Below, piece after piece: positions 25,629 through 34,101 of a stretch of 64,000 bases of DNA. Numbering within the stretch: position 1 is the stretch's first letter; each line of letters starts with the position of its first letter. The notes under the pieces were generated by a model. That model had not been told where the DNA came from. It saw nothing but the letters and a program-made list of their open reading frames with translations, and searched no databases. The position numbers and the translations under genes are program-made. Source of the stretch: Azotobacter bryophylli (GTDB taxonomy: Bacteria > Pseudomonadota > Gammaproteobacteria > Pseudomonadales > Pseudomonadaceae); the NCBI RefSeq assembly GCF_042643485.1, contig NZ_JBHRSJ010000012.1, positions 248,001-312,000 on the forward strand, given 5' to 3'.

Positions 25629-27752
25629 TCAGGAAACGGTGAACTGCCCCACCATCTGCCGCAGCCGGCCGGTGTTGTGGCGCACGCTGGCCGAGCTGCC
25701 CTGCAGGTTACGCAGGATCTCCTGCATGTCCTGCGCGGCGCGGTCGACGTTGCGCACCGTGTTGCCGTAGTGCTCGCCGCGCTGCGCCAGCCGGGTGATC
25801 AGTTCGAACATCTGCCCCACCGCCTCCTGCAGCTGGCGGTTGGCCGAAGAACCCAGCTCGGCGTCGCCCAGCTTGTCGTCGACGCTGGCCACGCCCTCGT
25901 TCATGAAGGCCACCGCACCGCGGGTCTCCGCCTGCAGGCCCTCCACCACGTGGCGGATATCCTCGGCCGCCGCCGCGGTGCGCGAGGCCAGGGTACGGAT
26001 CTCCCCGGCCACCACGGAGAAGCCGCGACCGTGCTCGCCGGCCCGCGCCGCTTCGATGGCGGCGTTGAGCGCCAACAGGTTGGTCTGCATGGTCACCCCG
26101 CTGATCAGCGAGACGATGTTGCCGATCTGGCCCATGCGGCTGTCCAGCGACTGCACGCTGGCCGCCGAGCGCTCCACCACGTCGCGGATCGCCTGGGTGC
26201 TCTCCCGGGCGCTGCCGATCACCGTGTCCATGGCTCGCTTCATCTCCTCGGCGGTCAGCGAGGCCTGCTGGATCTCGCTCAGCTGCGCCTCGACCATGCG
26301 CAACATCTCGCCCATAGCGCCGGCCATGGACTGGGAGTTGGCGCAGGCCTCCTGGTTGCGCTCGAGCATCTGCTCGTTGGTCTGGCCGACGCTGCGCGAG
26401 GCGGCGATCACCGCGCCGACGGTGCCGTCCAGGTTGTCGATGAAGCTGTTGATCCAGCGTCCCAGATCGCCGGTCTCGTCGTTGGCCATGCGCTCGCTGT
26501 CCAGGCGCTGACTGAGGTTGCCGCCGCCCTCGGCGATGGCGCGGATCACGTCGGTCATCTCCTGCAGGCGCCGGGCCGGACGCCGCGGGCCGAAAACGGC
26601 GAAGGCCAGGCCGGCCGGCAGCAGGAGCGCGGCTTCGAGCAGCGCCTGAGTGCTCTCGGACAGGCCGCCGTAGTGGCGCAGTAGGGTGCAGGCCCCCAGC
26701 CAGCCGCCCAAGGTGAGGAAGAAGGTGCGCATCAGCCCCAGGGTCAGCGAGCGCCGGCGATAGACCTCCTCCAGGTCGGCCTCGCACATCATGCCCCAGC
26801 GATCCGGCGAGCCGGGCAGCTGGAAGGTCAGGCCCTTGCCCACCACCGGGACGTGGCGGTAGTCGGAGTAGCCGGGATAGGTGACGAACAGGTTGCTGCC
26901 CTTGCGGATGGTCTCGCGCACCCCCGGATGCAGCTCGCCGGTGGCCGGATCGACGAAGCGCAGCTCCAGCTCGGTGTGACGCTTGATCTGCACCCGGCCC
27001 CAGCGGGTGTGCACGCCGCTCTTGAGGTTCTCGCCGAGGCTGAAGGTGCTGTCCTCGAAGCGCGAGCGCGACAGCGCGATGCCCGGGGCGATGCTGCGGT
27101 CGAAGCGCGATTCGACCATGAACAGGTAGTTGTCGCCCGAATCCTTGTAGACGTGGCCGGCCTCGCGCTGGATCAGGTCGCCCAGCACGTCGTTGGGCAC
27201 CCGCCCACAGAGGCAGCCGAGCACCTGGCCGTCCCGGCGGATCGGCTGATAGAACATCAGCGTCACCTCGTCGTGGAAGCGCGAGCTGGACGGGCCGATC
27301 TCCAGGGTCAGGGGATCGCGGTAGGGGCCGTGCAGGAACGGCTGGCGCAGGCCGGAGGCCAGGGCGCGGGGGTCGGGTTCGCCGACCTGGCAGTGGTGCG
27401 GCCAGCTGGAGGCCAGCACCAGTCCTTCGGGCGAGACCACGAACAGCTCGGAGAAGTCCGCGGAGCGCTGCAGCTTGTCCTGCAGCAGGTCGTTCTCCAG
27501 CAGGGAGAAATCCTGCCCGAGGGCATCGGCCAGCTCGGCCAGGTAGGCCCACTGGCTGCGGGCCCAGCTCAAGAGCAGGCGCACCCGGGTCTCGGCGATG
27601 CCTTCGAAGACCTGTTCCATCACCGGATAGGTGGAGCGGTTCAGCCAGCACGACCAGCCCATCGCCAGCTTGCCGGTGCGCCCCAGCCAGGGGAGCCAGC
27701 GCCGCTCGGCGCCGGACAGCTGCATGTCATAGCTCTTCTCATAGCTCTTCAT
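25629..27752 (-). CDS. Methyl-accepting chemotaxis protein with N-terminal PDC-type sensor
   Basis: Chemoreceptor of 707 residues. The C-terminal MCP signalling domain (about 450-700) has the conserved hairpin tip near LLALNAAIEAARAGEHGRGF, followed by VVAGEIRTLASRTA. A sensor region resembling a PAS/PDC fold (about 45-215) comes first, and the two hydrophobic segments lie after it (about 337-357 and 371-387), followed by a HAMP-like stretch. There is no clear hydrophobic segment at the N-terminus, so the sensor may be cytoplasmic, which is unusual for a PDC-type receptor. gggagg precedes the ATG at 27752. No che genes are adjacent and no ligand can be named. Confidence 0.88.
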   Translation of the reverse strand: MKSYEKSYDMQLSGAERRWLPWLGRTGKLAMGWSCWLNRSTYPVMEQVFEGIAETRVRLLLSWARSQWAYLAELADALGQDFSLLENDLLQDKLQRSADFSELFVVSPEGLVLASSWPHHCQVGEPDPRALASGLRQPFLHGPYRDPLTLEIGPSSSRFHDEVTLMFYQPIRRDGQVLGCLCGRVPNDVLGDLIQREAGHVYKDSGDNYLFMVESRFDRSIAPGIALSRSRFEDSTFSLGENLKSGVHTRWGRVQIKRHTELELRFVDPATGELHPGVRETIRKGSNLFVTYPGYSDYRHVPVVGKGLTFQLPGSPDRWGMMCEADLEEVYRRRSLTLGLMRTFFLTLGGWLGACTLLRHYGGLSESTQALLEAALLLPAGLAFAVFGPRRPARRLQEMTDVIRAIAEGGGNLSQRLDSERMANDETGDLGRWINSFIDNLDGTVGAVIAASRSVGQTNEQMLERNQEACANSQSMAGAMGEMLRMVEAQLSEIQQASLTAEEMKRAMDTVIGSARESTQAIRDVVERSAASVQSLDSRMGQIGNIVSLISGVTMQTNLLALNAAIEAARAGEHGRGFSVVAGEIRTLASRTAAAAEDIRHVVEGLQAETRGAVAFMNEGVASVDDKLGDAELGSSANRQLQEAVGQMFELITRLAQRGEHYGNTVRNVDRAAQDMQEILRNLQGSSASVRHNTGRLRQMVGQFTVS

Positions 27753-28019
27753 GGTCGGCCTCCCAGCCCATTGCAGTGGCACTTTGATACCGGGCGGATA
27801 GCACGAACTGTGCCGCCGGTTTTGCGCGGGGCGGCACAGGCGTCACGGGCCGGGGAAGGCGCGGCCTTGGGCGGTCGTCCCAGCATGCGGAACGGCGGCA
27901 GGAAACCGGCGATAACGCACCAATAGAAAGCCACGAAACGCACCTTCACAGGCGAATGCACCAATTCAACGCACTAATGACATAAGTCCTTGTCACTCAA
28001 TCGGTTGCGATCGAAGGCA

Positions 28020-28047
28020 CGAAAAGAAGACGCTCCAGAGTGGAGCG
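28020..28047 (-). terminator. Terminator of the hydrogenase operon
   Basis: CGCTCCA (28031-28037) and TGGAGCG (28041-28047) form a 7-bp stem with a 3-nt loop. Read on the minus strand it is followed by TCTTCTTTTC, 5 bp after the stop of the last operon gene. Confidence 0.75.
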
Positions 28048-28051
28048 CACA

Positions 28052-28591
28052 TCAGGCGTCCCGGCGAACGGAGGCTTCCGGAATCGGACCGGGCTCCCCG
28101 GCGCAGGGTTCCTCCTCGCCCGCCTCCGCAGGCCTCAGCAGCCGCCCGACCTCGCCGAGAATCCGTCCGGCGACCGCCTCCACGGCGGCGGCGACCTCGG
28201 CGCTCAGGGGCGCCCCGATCCGGAAGGAGCGGCCCTCCACCGCATAGACCACCAGCTGCGGCGGCGCCAGCCCGAGGACGCGGGCGAGCGCCAGCGCCTC
28301 GGCCAGGCCGAAGCCGTGGCAGGAGGCCGGCGCCGGCTCCGCGACCAGCTCGTCCATGGCTGGCTCCAGACGGCGGATGCATCCCGGCTCGCCCGCCGGC
28401 GCCGAGGCATCCACGCAGATCAGGGCGGCGAGGCCGGCCCAGCCCTCGATCAGCCCGAGCGCGTCGCCGCCGCACACCCGCAGCTCGACCCCGGCGGGCA
28501 AGCCACCGCGCAGGCGGGCGGCGACGGCCGGGCCGAGGCCGTCGTCGCCGCGGTCGGCATTGCCCAGGGCGAGCACCTGCACCCGTCTCAT
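28052..28591 (-). CDS. NiFe-hydrogenase maturation endopeptidase (HyaD/HybD family)
   Basis: Cytosolic protease of 179 residues that clips the C-terminal tail of the hydrogenase large subunit once nickel is inserted. The family's metal-contact residues are at expected places: D16/D17 in LGNADRGDDGLGP, D61 in CVDASA and H92 in CHGFGL. The final ~25 residues are polar and extra. It overlaps the large-subunit gene by 4 bp and is last in the operon. The matching substrate feature, a short tail after DPCxxCxxH, is present in the large subunit directly upstream. Confidence 0.9.
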   Translation of the reverse strand: MRRVQVLALGNADRGDDGLGPAVAARLRGGLPAGVELRVCGGDALGLIEGWAGLAALICVDASAPAGEPGCIRRLEPAMDELVAEPAPASCHGFGLAEALALARVLGLAPPQLVVYAVEGRSFRIGAPLSAEVAAAVEAVAGRILGEVGRLLRPAEAGEEEPCAGEPGPIPEASVRRDA

Positions 28592-29877
28592 CCGCGGTGC
28601 AGCTTCAGGCGGAGGAAATGGGTCGAGCAGGAGATGCAGGGGTCGTAGTTGCGGATGCCCAGCTCGCAGCGCTCGCGGATGAAGTCCTCGGGTTGGTCGA
28701 GCAATGGCGTGGCGATGGCCTCTAGATCCGCCTCGATGCTCGGCTGGTTCTGCGCGGTGGGCGGGACGATGCGCGCGCCGACGATGGAACCGTCGGCGGC
28801 CACCTCGTAGCGGTGCCAGAGGCTGCCGCGCGGCGCCTCGGTGCAGCCGAAGCCGACGCCCGCGCGCGGCGTCACCGGCAGCGCGGCGACCGGCGGCGGA
28901 CGGTAGGCGGCGATGATGGCGAGCGCCTCCTCGCAGGCGTAGAGGATCTCCAGGGCGCGCACCAGGATGCTCTGGAACGGGTTGCGGCACACCGGACCGA
29001 GCCCCGCCTCGCCGGCCAGTTGGCGGATGTGCGGCGGCAGGCGGTCGAAGTTCAGCGCGTAGCGCGCCAGCGGCCCGACCAGATAGGCGCCGCGGCGCTT
29101 GAGCAGCGAGTGCAGGGCCGTCGAGTGGGGCACCTGGCGCTCCTCGAACTCGGTCTCGTAGTCGGCGACATCGATGTCGATGTCCCGGCTGGACACCAGC
29201 CGCCCCTCGTTGAAGGGATATTCGTGCGGATGGCGCAGGGCGACGAACTCGTAGTCCCGCTCCATGTGCGGGAAGGGAAAGCCGGCCACCCAGCGCACCA
29301 GCTCGACGGCGCTCTCCCGGGCGCGGCCCAGTTCCTCGGCCAGCGGCGCCAGCTCGGCGCGGGTCGGCACCCGGTAGAAGCCGCCGACCCGGACGTTGAT
29401 CGGATGGATCTCGCGCCCGCCGAGCAGGCGGACCACGGCGTTGCCGGCCTTCTTCAGGGCCAGGCCCTGGCGCACCCGCTCGCCGTGCTCGACCGCCATG
29501 CGGATCGCATCCGGATAGCCGAGGAAGTCCGGCGCGTGCAGCATGACCACGTGCAGCGCATGGCTCTCGATCCACTCGCCGCAGTAGATCAGCCGGCGCA
29601 GCGCCCGCAGCGGCCCGTCCACCCGCACGCCGAAGGCGTTCTCCAGGGCATGCACCGCGCTCATCTGGTAGGCGATCGGGCAGATGCCGCAGATCCGCGA
29701 GACGATGTCCGGCGTCTCGGCGAAACCGCGCCCGCGCAGCAGGGCCTCGAAGAAGCGCGGCGGCTCGAAGATGCCGAGCCGGGCGGCGGCGACCCGGCCG
29801 TCCTCGACGTGCAGGTCGAGGGAGCCCTCGCCCTCGACCCGGGCCAGGTAATCCACCTTGATCCGCTTACTCGTCAT
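28588..29877 (-). CDS. NiFe hydrogenase large subunit, group 3b-like (sulfhydrogenase alpha)
   Basis: Catalytic subunit of 429 residues of a cytosolic heterotetrameric NiFe hydrogenase. The nickel ligands are complete: C63 and C66 in RICGIC (61-66) and C414 and C417 in DPCISC (412-417). H420 is followed by a nine-residue tail that the maturation protease next door should remove. The operon partners (diaphorase, two-cluster Fe-S beta subunit, small subunit with extra clusters) match the group 3b bifunctional enzymes that couple H2 with NADP(H) and can reduce sulfur. The gene overlaps the small-subunit gene by 11 bp. The hyp accessory genes for metal insertion are not in this window and must be elsewhere. 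Confidence 0.92.
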   Translation of the reverse strand: MTSKRIKVDYLARVEGEGSLDLHVEDGRVAAARLGIFEPPRFFEALLRGRGFAETPDIVSRICGICPIAYQMSAVHALENAFGVRVDGPLRALRRLIYCGEWIESHALHVVMLHAPDFLGYPDAIRMAVEHGERVRQGLALKKAGNAVVRLLGGREIHPINVRVGGFYRVPTRAELAPLAEELGRARESAVELVRWVAGFPFPHMERDYEFVALRHPHEYPFNEGRLVSSRDIDIDVADYETEFEERQVPHSTALHSLLKRRGAYLVGPLARYALNFDRLPPHIRQLAGEAGLGPVCRNPFQSILVRALEILYACEEALAIIAAYRPPPVAALPVTPRAGVGFGCTEAPRGSLWHRYEVAADGSIVGARIVPPTAQNQPSIEADLEAIATPLLDQPEDFIRERCELGIRNYDPCISCSTHFLRLKLHRG

Positions 29878-30637
29878 GGGCTTCCCCCTCCTCGCGGAAC
29901 CCCGGGGCCCAGGCGTTGAAGGTGTGGAAGGCGCGGCGGATGTCCCGCGCGGGCACGCCCATGGCCGCCCACTGGCGGGCCAGCATCGCGGTGTCCGGGG
30001 TCTCCATCGGCCCGTAACAGCCGTAGCAGCCGCGCCGGTAGGCGGGGCAGAGGGCGCCGCAGCCGGCGTGGGTCACGGGACCGAGGCAGGGGGTGCCCTG
30101 GACCATCACGCAGACGTTGCCGCGCCGCTTGCACTCGATGCACACGCTGTAGGCGGGAATCGCCGGCTTGCGTCCGGCGAGGAAGGCGGTGATCACCTCC
30201 AGCAGCTGCCGCTTGTCGATCGGGCAGCCGCGCAGCTCGAAATCCACCGGCACGTGAGCGGCGATGGGCGTCGAGGTGGCCAGGGTCTCGATGTACTGCG
30301 GCTGGGCGTAGACCACGGCCAGGTATTCCTTCACGTCGGCGAAGTTGCGCAGCGCCTGGATGCCCCCGGCGGTGGCGCAGGCGCCGATGGTGACCAGGAA
30401 CCGCGACTGCCGGCGCACCTCGCGGATGCGCTGGGCATCGGCCGGCGTGGTGATCGAGCCTTCCACCAGGGAAAGATCGTAGGGCCCCGCCTCCATGGCG
30501 CTGGAGGCCTCGGCGAAATGGGCGATGCGCACCACCTCGGCGAGCGCCAGCAGCTCGTCCTCGCAGTCGAGCAGGGACAGCTGGCAGCCGTCGCAGGAGG
30601 CGAACTTCCAGACGGCCAGGCGCGGACGCGTGTCCAT
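29867..30637 (-). CDS. NiFe hydrogenase small subunit, group 3b-like (sulfhydrogenase delta)
   Basis: Electron-transfer subunit of 256 residues. The proximal 4Fe-4S cluster is bound by C15, C18 (CDGC), C87 and C138. A C-terminal cysteine-rich segment supplies eight more cysteines (C166, C169, C176, C184, C193, C197, C204, C207), enough for two further clusters, as in group 3b/3 subunits. There is no twin-arginine signal, which places the enzyme in the cytoplasm. Start taken at the ATG at 30637 that begins MDTRPRLAVWKF. It is 2 bp from the diaphorase gene, so one transcript is nearly certain. Confidence 0.9.
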   Translation of the reverse strand: MDTRPRLAVWKFASCDGCQLSLLDCEDELLALAEVVRIAHFAEASSAMEAGPYDLSLVEGSITTPADAQRIREVRRQSRFLVTIGACATAGGIQALRNFADVKEYLAVVYAQPQYIETLATSTPIAAHVPVDFELRGCPIDKRQLLEVITAFLAGRKPAIPAYSVCIECKRRGNVCVMVQGTPCLGPVTHAGCGALCPAYRRGCYGCYGPMETPDTAMLARQWAAMGVPARDIRRAFHTFNAWAPGFREEGEAHDE

Positions 30638-30639
30638 GG

Positions 30640-31473
30640 TCAGATCTCCGGCACGGCGAGGATGCCGCCGATGCGTTCGAGGCTCAGCACCGGCCCGTCC
30701 CTGCAGACGAAGAAGGGGCCGAACTGGCAGTGGCCGCAGAGGCCGATGGCGCACTTCATGTTGCGCTCCATGGACAGGTGGATGCGCCCGGCGTCGATCC
30801 CGGCGGCGAGCAGGGCGTTGGCGGCGAAGCGCATCATCACCTCCGGACCGCAGACCAGCGCCAGGGTCTCCCGGGGGTCGAGGCCGGCATGGGGGATCAG
30901 CGCCGGCACCACGCCGACGTGACCGCGCCAGCCGGCATCGGCGTAGTCGACGGTGAGCAGCACCTCCAGATCCGGGCGCCGGCGCCAGCGCTCCAGCTCG
31001 CGGCGGTAGAGGATGTCGGCCGGGGTGCGGCTGCCGACCATGAGCACCACCCGGCCGTAGCGCTCGCGCCGGGCGAGGGCGGCGTAGATCGCCGGGCGCA
31101 GCGGCGCCAGACCGAGCCCGCCGGCGACGAAGAGCAGGTCCGCGCCCTCCGCCTCGGCCAGCGGCCAGGCGCTGCCGAAGGGGCCGCGCACGCCGAGGCC
31201 GGCGCCCACCTCCAGGCGAGTCAGCGCGCCGCTGACCGCGCCGACGTTGCGGACGGTGTGGATCAGGGTCGCGCCGCGCTCGGCATCTCCGCTCAGGCTG
31301 ACCGCCACCTCGCCGACGCCGAACACGTAGAGCATGTTGAACTGGCCGGGCAGGAACGCCGGCCGCTCGCCGGCCAGCGGGGCCAGCTCCAAGGTCACCG
31401 CGCCGACCAGTTCGCGGCGGCGCCGCTCGACCCGGTAGGGCTGCGGCAGGAACGGATCGGCGCAGGCCGCCAT
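30640..31473 (-). CDS. Hydrogenase FAD/NAD(P)-binding diaphorase subunit (sulfhydrogenase gamma)
   Basis: Flavoprotein of 277 residues of the ferredoxin-reductase fold that exchanges electrons with NAD(P)H. FAD-binding beta barrel (about 15-105, with GQFNMLYVFG), an NAD(P) domain (about 110-230, with AGGLGLAPLRPAI and LVCGPEVMM), and a C-terminal 2Fe-2S motif from the cysteines in KCAIGLCGHCQFGPFFVC. It sits between the small-subunit gene and the cyclic-nucleotide-binding gene, each 1-2 bp away. NADP preference is expected for the group but cannot be decided from these residues. Confidence 0.9.
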   Translation of the reverse strand: MAACADPFLPQPYRVERRRRELVGAVTLELAPLAGERPAFLPGQFNMLYVFGVGEVAVSLSGDAERGATLIHTVRNVGAVSGALTRLEVGAGLGVRGPFGSAWPLAEAEGADLLFVAGGLGLAPLRPAIYAALARRERYGRVVLMVGSRTPADILYRRELERWRRRPDLEVLLTVDYADAGWRGHVGVVPALIPHAGLDPRETLALVCGPEVMMRFAANALLAAGIDAGRIHLSMERNMKCAIGLCGHCQFGPFFVCRDGPVLSLERIGGILAVPEI

Positions 31474-31474
31474 C

Positions 31475-31933
31475 TCAGCGCTTCCCGTAGACGTCGAGCA
31501 GCTGCAATCGGGTGGCCTGCAGGCGCTGCACCAGGATCGGCAGGAAGCGCTTCATCATCTCGTAGCCCAGGTGATGGTCGCACTCGCACTTGCCGCGCAG
31601 GCAGGCGGCGTCCAGGCCGATCGCCCGGGTCAGCTCCACCGCGCGGGCGGAGAACTGCCAGCGGTACGGCGGCAGCAGCCAGGAGGCGCCGACGATCTCG
31701 CCTTGGCCGAGGGTGGCGAAGACCGCCGGCGGCCGTCCCGGCTCGACCAGCTCCAGGGCCACCCGGCCGTGGCGGAGCAGGAAGAACTCGTCGGCCGGAG
31801 CGCCCTCGCGGAACAGGTAGTCGCCGGCGGCGAAGCGGACGTTGCGCGCGCAGCCGGCGACCAGCCGGCCGTATTCCGGAGCGAAGCCGGCGAAGAACGG
31901 ATGCCGGCCGAGGATCTCCTCAATGCCCTCCAT
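31475..31933 (-). CDS. Stand-alone cyclic-nucleotide-binding domain protein in hydrogenase operon
   Basis: Protein of 152 residues consisting of a cNMP-binding (Crp-type) beta barrel at about residues 12-110 (FAAGDYLFREGAPADEFFLLRHGR pattern in two parts) and a short alpha-helical tail with C-x-C residues (CECDHHLGYEMMKRFL). No helix-turn-helix follows, so it is not a classic transcription factor. Several group 3b operons carry such a gene at this position as far as I recall, but its role is unknown; it may regulate or assemble the enzyme. The gene start overlaps the 3' end of the beta-subunit gene by 14 bp, and ggggga lies before the ATG. Confidence 0.8.
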   Translation of the reverse strand: MEGIEEILGRHPFFAGFAPEYGRLVAGCARNVRFAAGDYLFREGAPADEFFLLRHGRVALELVEPGRPPAVFATLGQGEIVGASWLLPPYRWQFSARAVELTRAIGLDAACLRGKCECDHHLGYEMMKRFLPILVQRLQATRLQLLDVYGKR

Positions 31934-33074
31934 GGGGTTCCCCCTTGCTGGCATGGGGCGTGGCACGGATGGCCGCCGCCTCCTCGGTGATGTCGATGCC
32001 CACCGGGCACCAGGTGATGCAGCGCCCGCAGCCGACGCAGCCGGAGCTGCCGAACTGGTCGATCCAGCTGGCCAGCTTGTGGGTCATCCACTGGCGATAG
32101 CGACCCTTGTCGCTCTGCCGCACGCTGCCGCCGTGGATGTAGGAAAAGTCCAGGGTGAAGCAGGAATCCCACAGGCGCACCCGCTCGGCCGAGCCGGCCA
32201 GGTCGCTGTGGTCCTCCACCGTGGTGCAGAAGCAGGTCGGGCAGACCATGGTGCAGTTGGCGCAGGTCAGGCAGCGCTCGGCGACCTCGTCCCAGCGCGG
32301 ATGCTCGGGATTGCCCTCCAACAGCTCCTGCAGGCCCTCGGTTTCCAACGTGCGCCCCATGCAGCCGGCGGTGCGCGCGACCAGCGCGGCGGCCGCCGCC
32401 AGGTCGGACTCCGTCGCCGGCCGCTGCGGCAGCGCCGCCAGCAGCTCAGCGCCCGCCGCGCTGCCGACCTCGACCAGGAATTCGTGGCACTCCGTATCCA
32501 GCAGCTCGGTCAGCGCCAGGTCGAAGGCGCCTTCGGCCTTCGGCCCGCTGCCCATGGACACGCAGAAGCAGGTGCCGCCGGCCACGGAGCAGTTCAGCGC
32601 GACGATGAAGGCCTCGCGCCGGCGGCGCTCATAGGCGCCGTCGCGGTAGGGCCCCTCGCAGAACACCCGGTCCTGGATGGCGATGGCCTGCAGGTCGCAG
32701 GCGCGCACGCCGAGGAAGGCGTAGCGCGGCGCGGCCTCGGCGGCGTTGCTGAAGATCAGCCCGCCCTCCTCCTGCCGCACCCGCCAGAGAATCTCGCTCG
32801 GCGGCAGCAGGAAGCGCTTCCACGACTGCGGGCCGGCGGCGAAGCCGAACAACGCCTCGTCGTCGCGCCGCTCCAGGCGGTAGTGGCCGGGGCCCTGGCG
32901 CTCGGTCCAGCCGGCCGGCAGCTCGGCGACGGCGGCGATCTCGTCGTAGAGGATCGCCCCGTCGCGCAGCGTCGGTCCGAGCACCCGGAAGCCGCGCTCG
33001 GCCAGGGCCTCGATCAGGGCCTGCAGGCCGTCGCGGTCGAGGACGGCAGGGGCGGTGTTCGGCGGAGCGTCCAT
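31920..33074 (-). CDS. Hydrogenase iron-sulfur beta subunit (4Fe-4S dicluster)
   Basis: First gene of the hydrogenase operon: a 384-residue protein with two C-terminal 4Fe-4S motifs, CLTCANCTMVCP (about 276-287) and CVGCGRCITWCP (about 350-361). It resembles the sulfhydrogenase beta subunit/AsrA family that links the small subunit to the diaphorase. An earlier region (about 100-200) carries the conserved LGVRACDL and further cysteines (CSVAGGTCFC). I chose the ATG at 33074 because aggaggcgagg lies directly before it. Upstream is a 112-bp gap with a perfect 22-bp palindrome. Confidence 0.88.
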   Translation of the reverse strand: MDAPPNTAPAVLDRDGLQALIEALAERGFRVLGPTLRDGAILYDEIAAVAELPAGWTERQGPGHYRLERRDDEALFGFAAGPQSWKRFLLPPSEILWRVRQEEGGLIFSNAAEAAPRYAFLGVRACDLQAIAIQDRVFCEGPYRDGAYERRRREAFIVALNCSVAGGTCFCVSMGSGPKAEGAFDLALTELLDTECHEFLVEVGSAAGAELLAALPQRPATESDLAAAAALVARTAGCMGRTLETEGLQELLEGNPEHPRWDEVAERCLTCANCTMVCPTCFCTTVEDHSDLAGSAERVRLWDSCFTLDFSYIHGGSVRQSDKGRYRQWMTHKLASWIDQFGSSGCVGCGRCITWCPVGIDITEEAAAIRATPHASKGEPHGGH

Positions 33075-33134
33075 CCTCGCCTCCTGGCAGGAGCCGGATA
33101 TGCAGGAGCGCATTCGTTCGCGTTTGGACGGCCG

Positions 33135-33156
33135 GGGGGCGAATTAATTCGCCCCC
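33135..33156. promoter_or_regulatory. Perfect 22-bp palindrome between the transglutaminase and hydrogenase operons
   Basis: The arms GGGGGCGAATT and AATTCGCCCCC meet without a spacer. It could be a transcription-factor operator for the hydrogenase operon or a terminator/attenuator of the upstream operon on the same strand. There is no T tract after it on either strand, which weakens the terminator reading. Confidence 0.5.
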
Positions 33157-33186
33157 GCGCGCACCACCTAAGGATAACGGATGCGC

Positions 33187-34101
33187 TCAGAGCGCGCGCT
33201 TCTCCGCCTCCGCCAGGGGCATGACGGTGACCCGGACCTCCGGGTCGTGGACGCCGCCGCCGAGGATCACCCCGCGCAGCGGCGAGACGTCGCCGAAGTC
33301 GCGGCCCCAGGCCAGGGTGATGTGCTCCAGGGCCGGGCGCATGTTGTTGGTCGGGTCGAAGTCGACCCAGCCCTGGGTCGGGCACCAGACCGAGACCCAG
33401 GCGTGGGAGGCGTCGGCGCCGATCAGCCGCGGCTGGCCGGGCGGCGGGGTGGTCAGCAGGTAGCCGCTGACGTAGCGCACCGCCAGGCCGCGGGAACGCA
33501 GGCAGGCGAGCATCAGATGGGCGAAGTCCTGGCAGACCCCGCGGCGCTCTTCCAGCACCTGGGACAGCGGCGTGGAGACCTGGGTGGCCGCGGCGTCGAA
33601 GGTGAACTCGGCGAAGATCTTCTCCATCAGCGCCTGCACCGCCGGCAGCAGCGGCCGGCCGGGGCGGAAGCAGTCGTCGGCGAAGCTCGCGAAGGCCTGC
33701 TTGAGGTGCACGTAGGGCGACTCGAAACGGAAGCGCGCTGCCTCCAGCTGGGCCGCGGAGAGCGGCCGGCCGCTGTAGGCCAGGCCCAGGCAGACCTGCT
33801 CCCAGGCCGGCGAGTCGGCCAGCTCGAAGGCCGGGCGCGCGAGCACCTCGACCTGCAGGCGGGCGCGCACCTCCAGCTCGTCGTGGGGCCGCTCGAAGGC
33901 CAGCCGGGTCAGCGGGTTGCCGAAGGCGTCGAGGCCGTCGGTGCGCCGCGTCGGCTCGGGCTCGACGACCAGTTGGCGGCCGCCGCAGCGCTGCCAGGGG
34001 AAGTCCCGCGGCCAGAGGTGGACCAGCTGCTGGGACAGGGACACCGGCGCCGAATAGCGGTAGCGGGTGTCGTGGAGAATCCGGTAGTGGGCGCTGTTCA
34101 T
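33187..34101 (-). CDS. Transglutaminase-like cysteine protease/peptidase
   Basis: Cytosolic papain-fold protein of 304 residues. The N-terminal bacterial transglutaminase beta domain (about 5-85) is followed by the transglutaminase core with the catalytic triad C190 (RRGVCQDFAHL), H233 (ASHAWVSVW) and D249 (VDFDPTNN). There is no signal peptide. Family members may act as peptidases or amide-transferring enzymes on the products of the neighbouring ATP-grasp protein. The start codon overlaps the stop of the ATP-grasp gene (ATGA at 34098-34101), so the two are translationally coupled. It is third in the operon DUF2126-ATP-grasp/alpha-E-transglutaminase. Confidence 0.88.
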   Translation of the reverse strand: MNSAHYRILHDTRYRYSAPVSLSQQLVHLWPRDFPWQRCGGRQLVVEPEPTRRTDGLDAFGNPLTRLAFERPHDELEVRARLQVEVLARPAFELADSPAWEQVCLGLAYSGRPLSAAQLEAARFRFESPYVHLKQAFASFADDCFRPGRPLLPAVQALMEKIFAEFTFDAAATQVSTPLSQVLEERRGVCQDFAHLMLACLRSRGLAVRYVSGYLLTTPPPGQPRLIGADASHAWVSVWCPTQGWVDFDPTNNMRPALEHITLAWGRDFGDVSPLRGVILGGGVHDPEVRVTVMPLAEAEKRAL

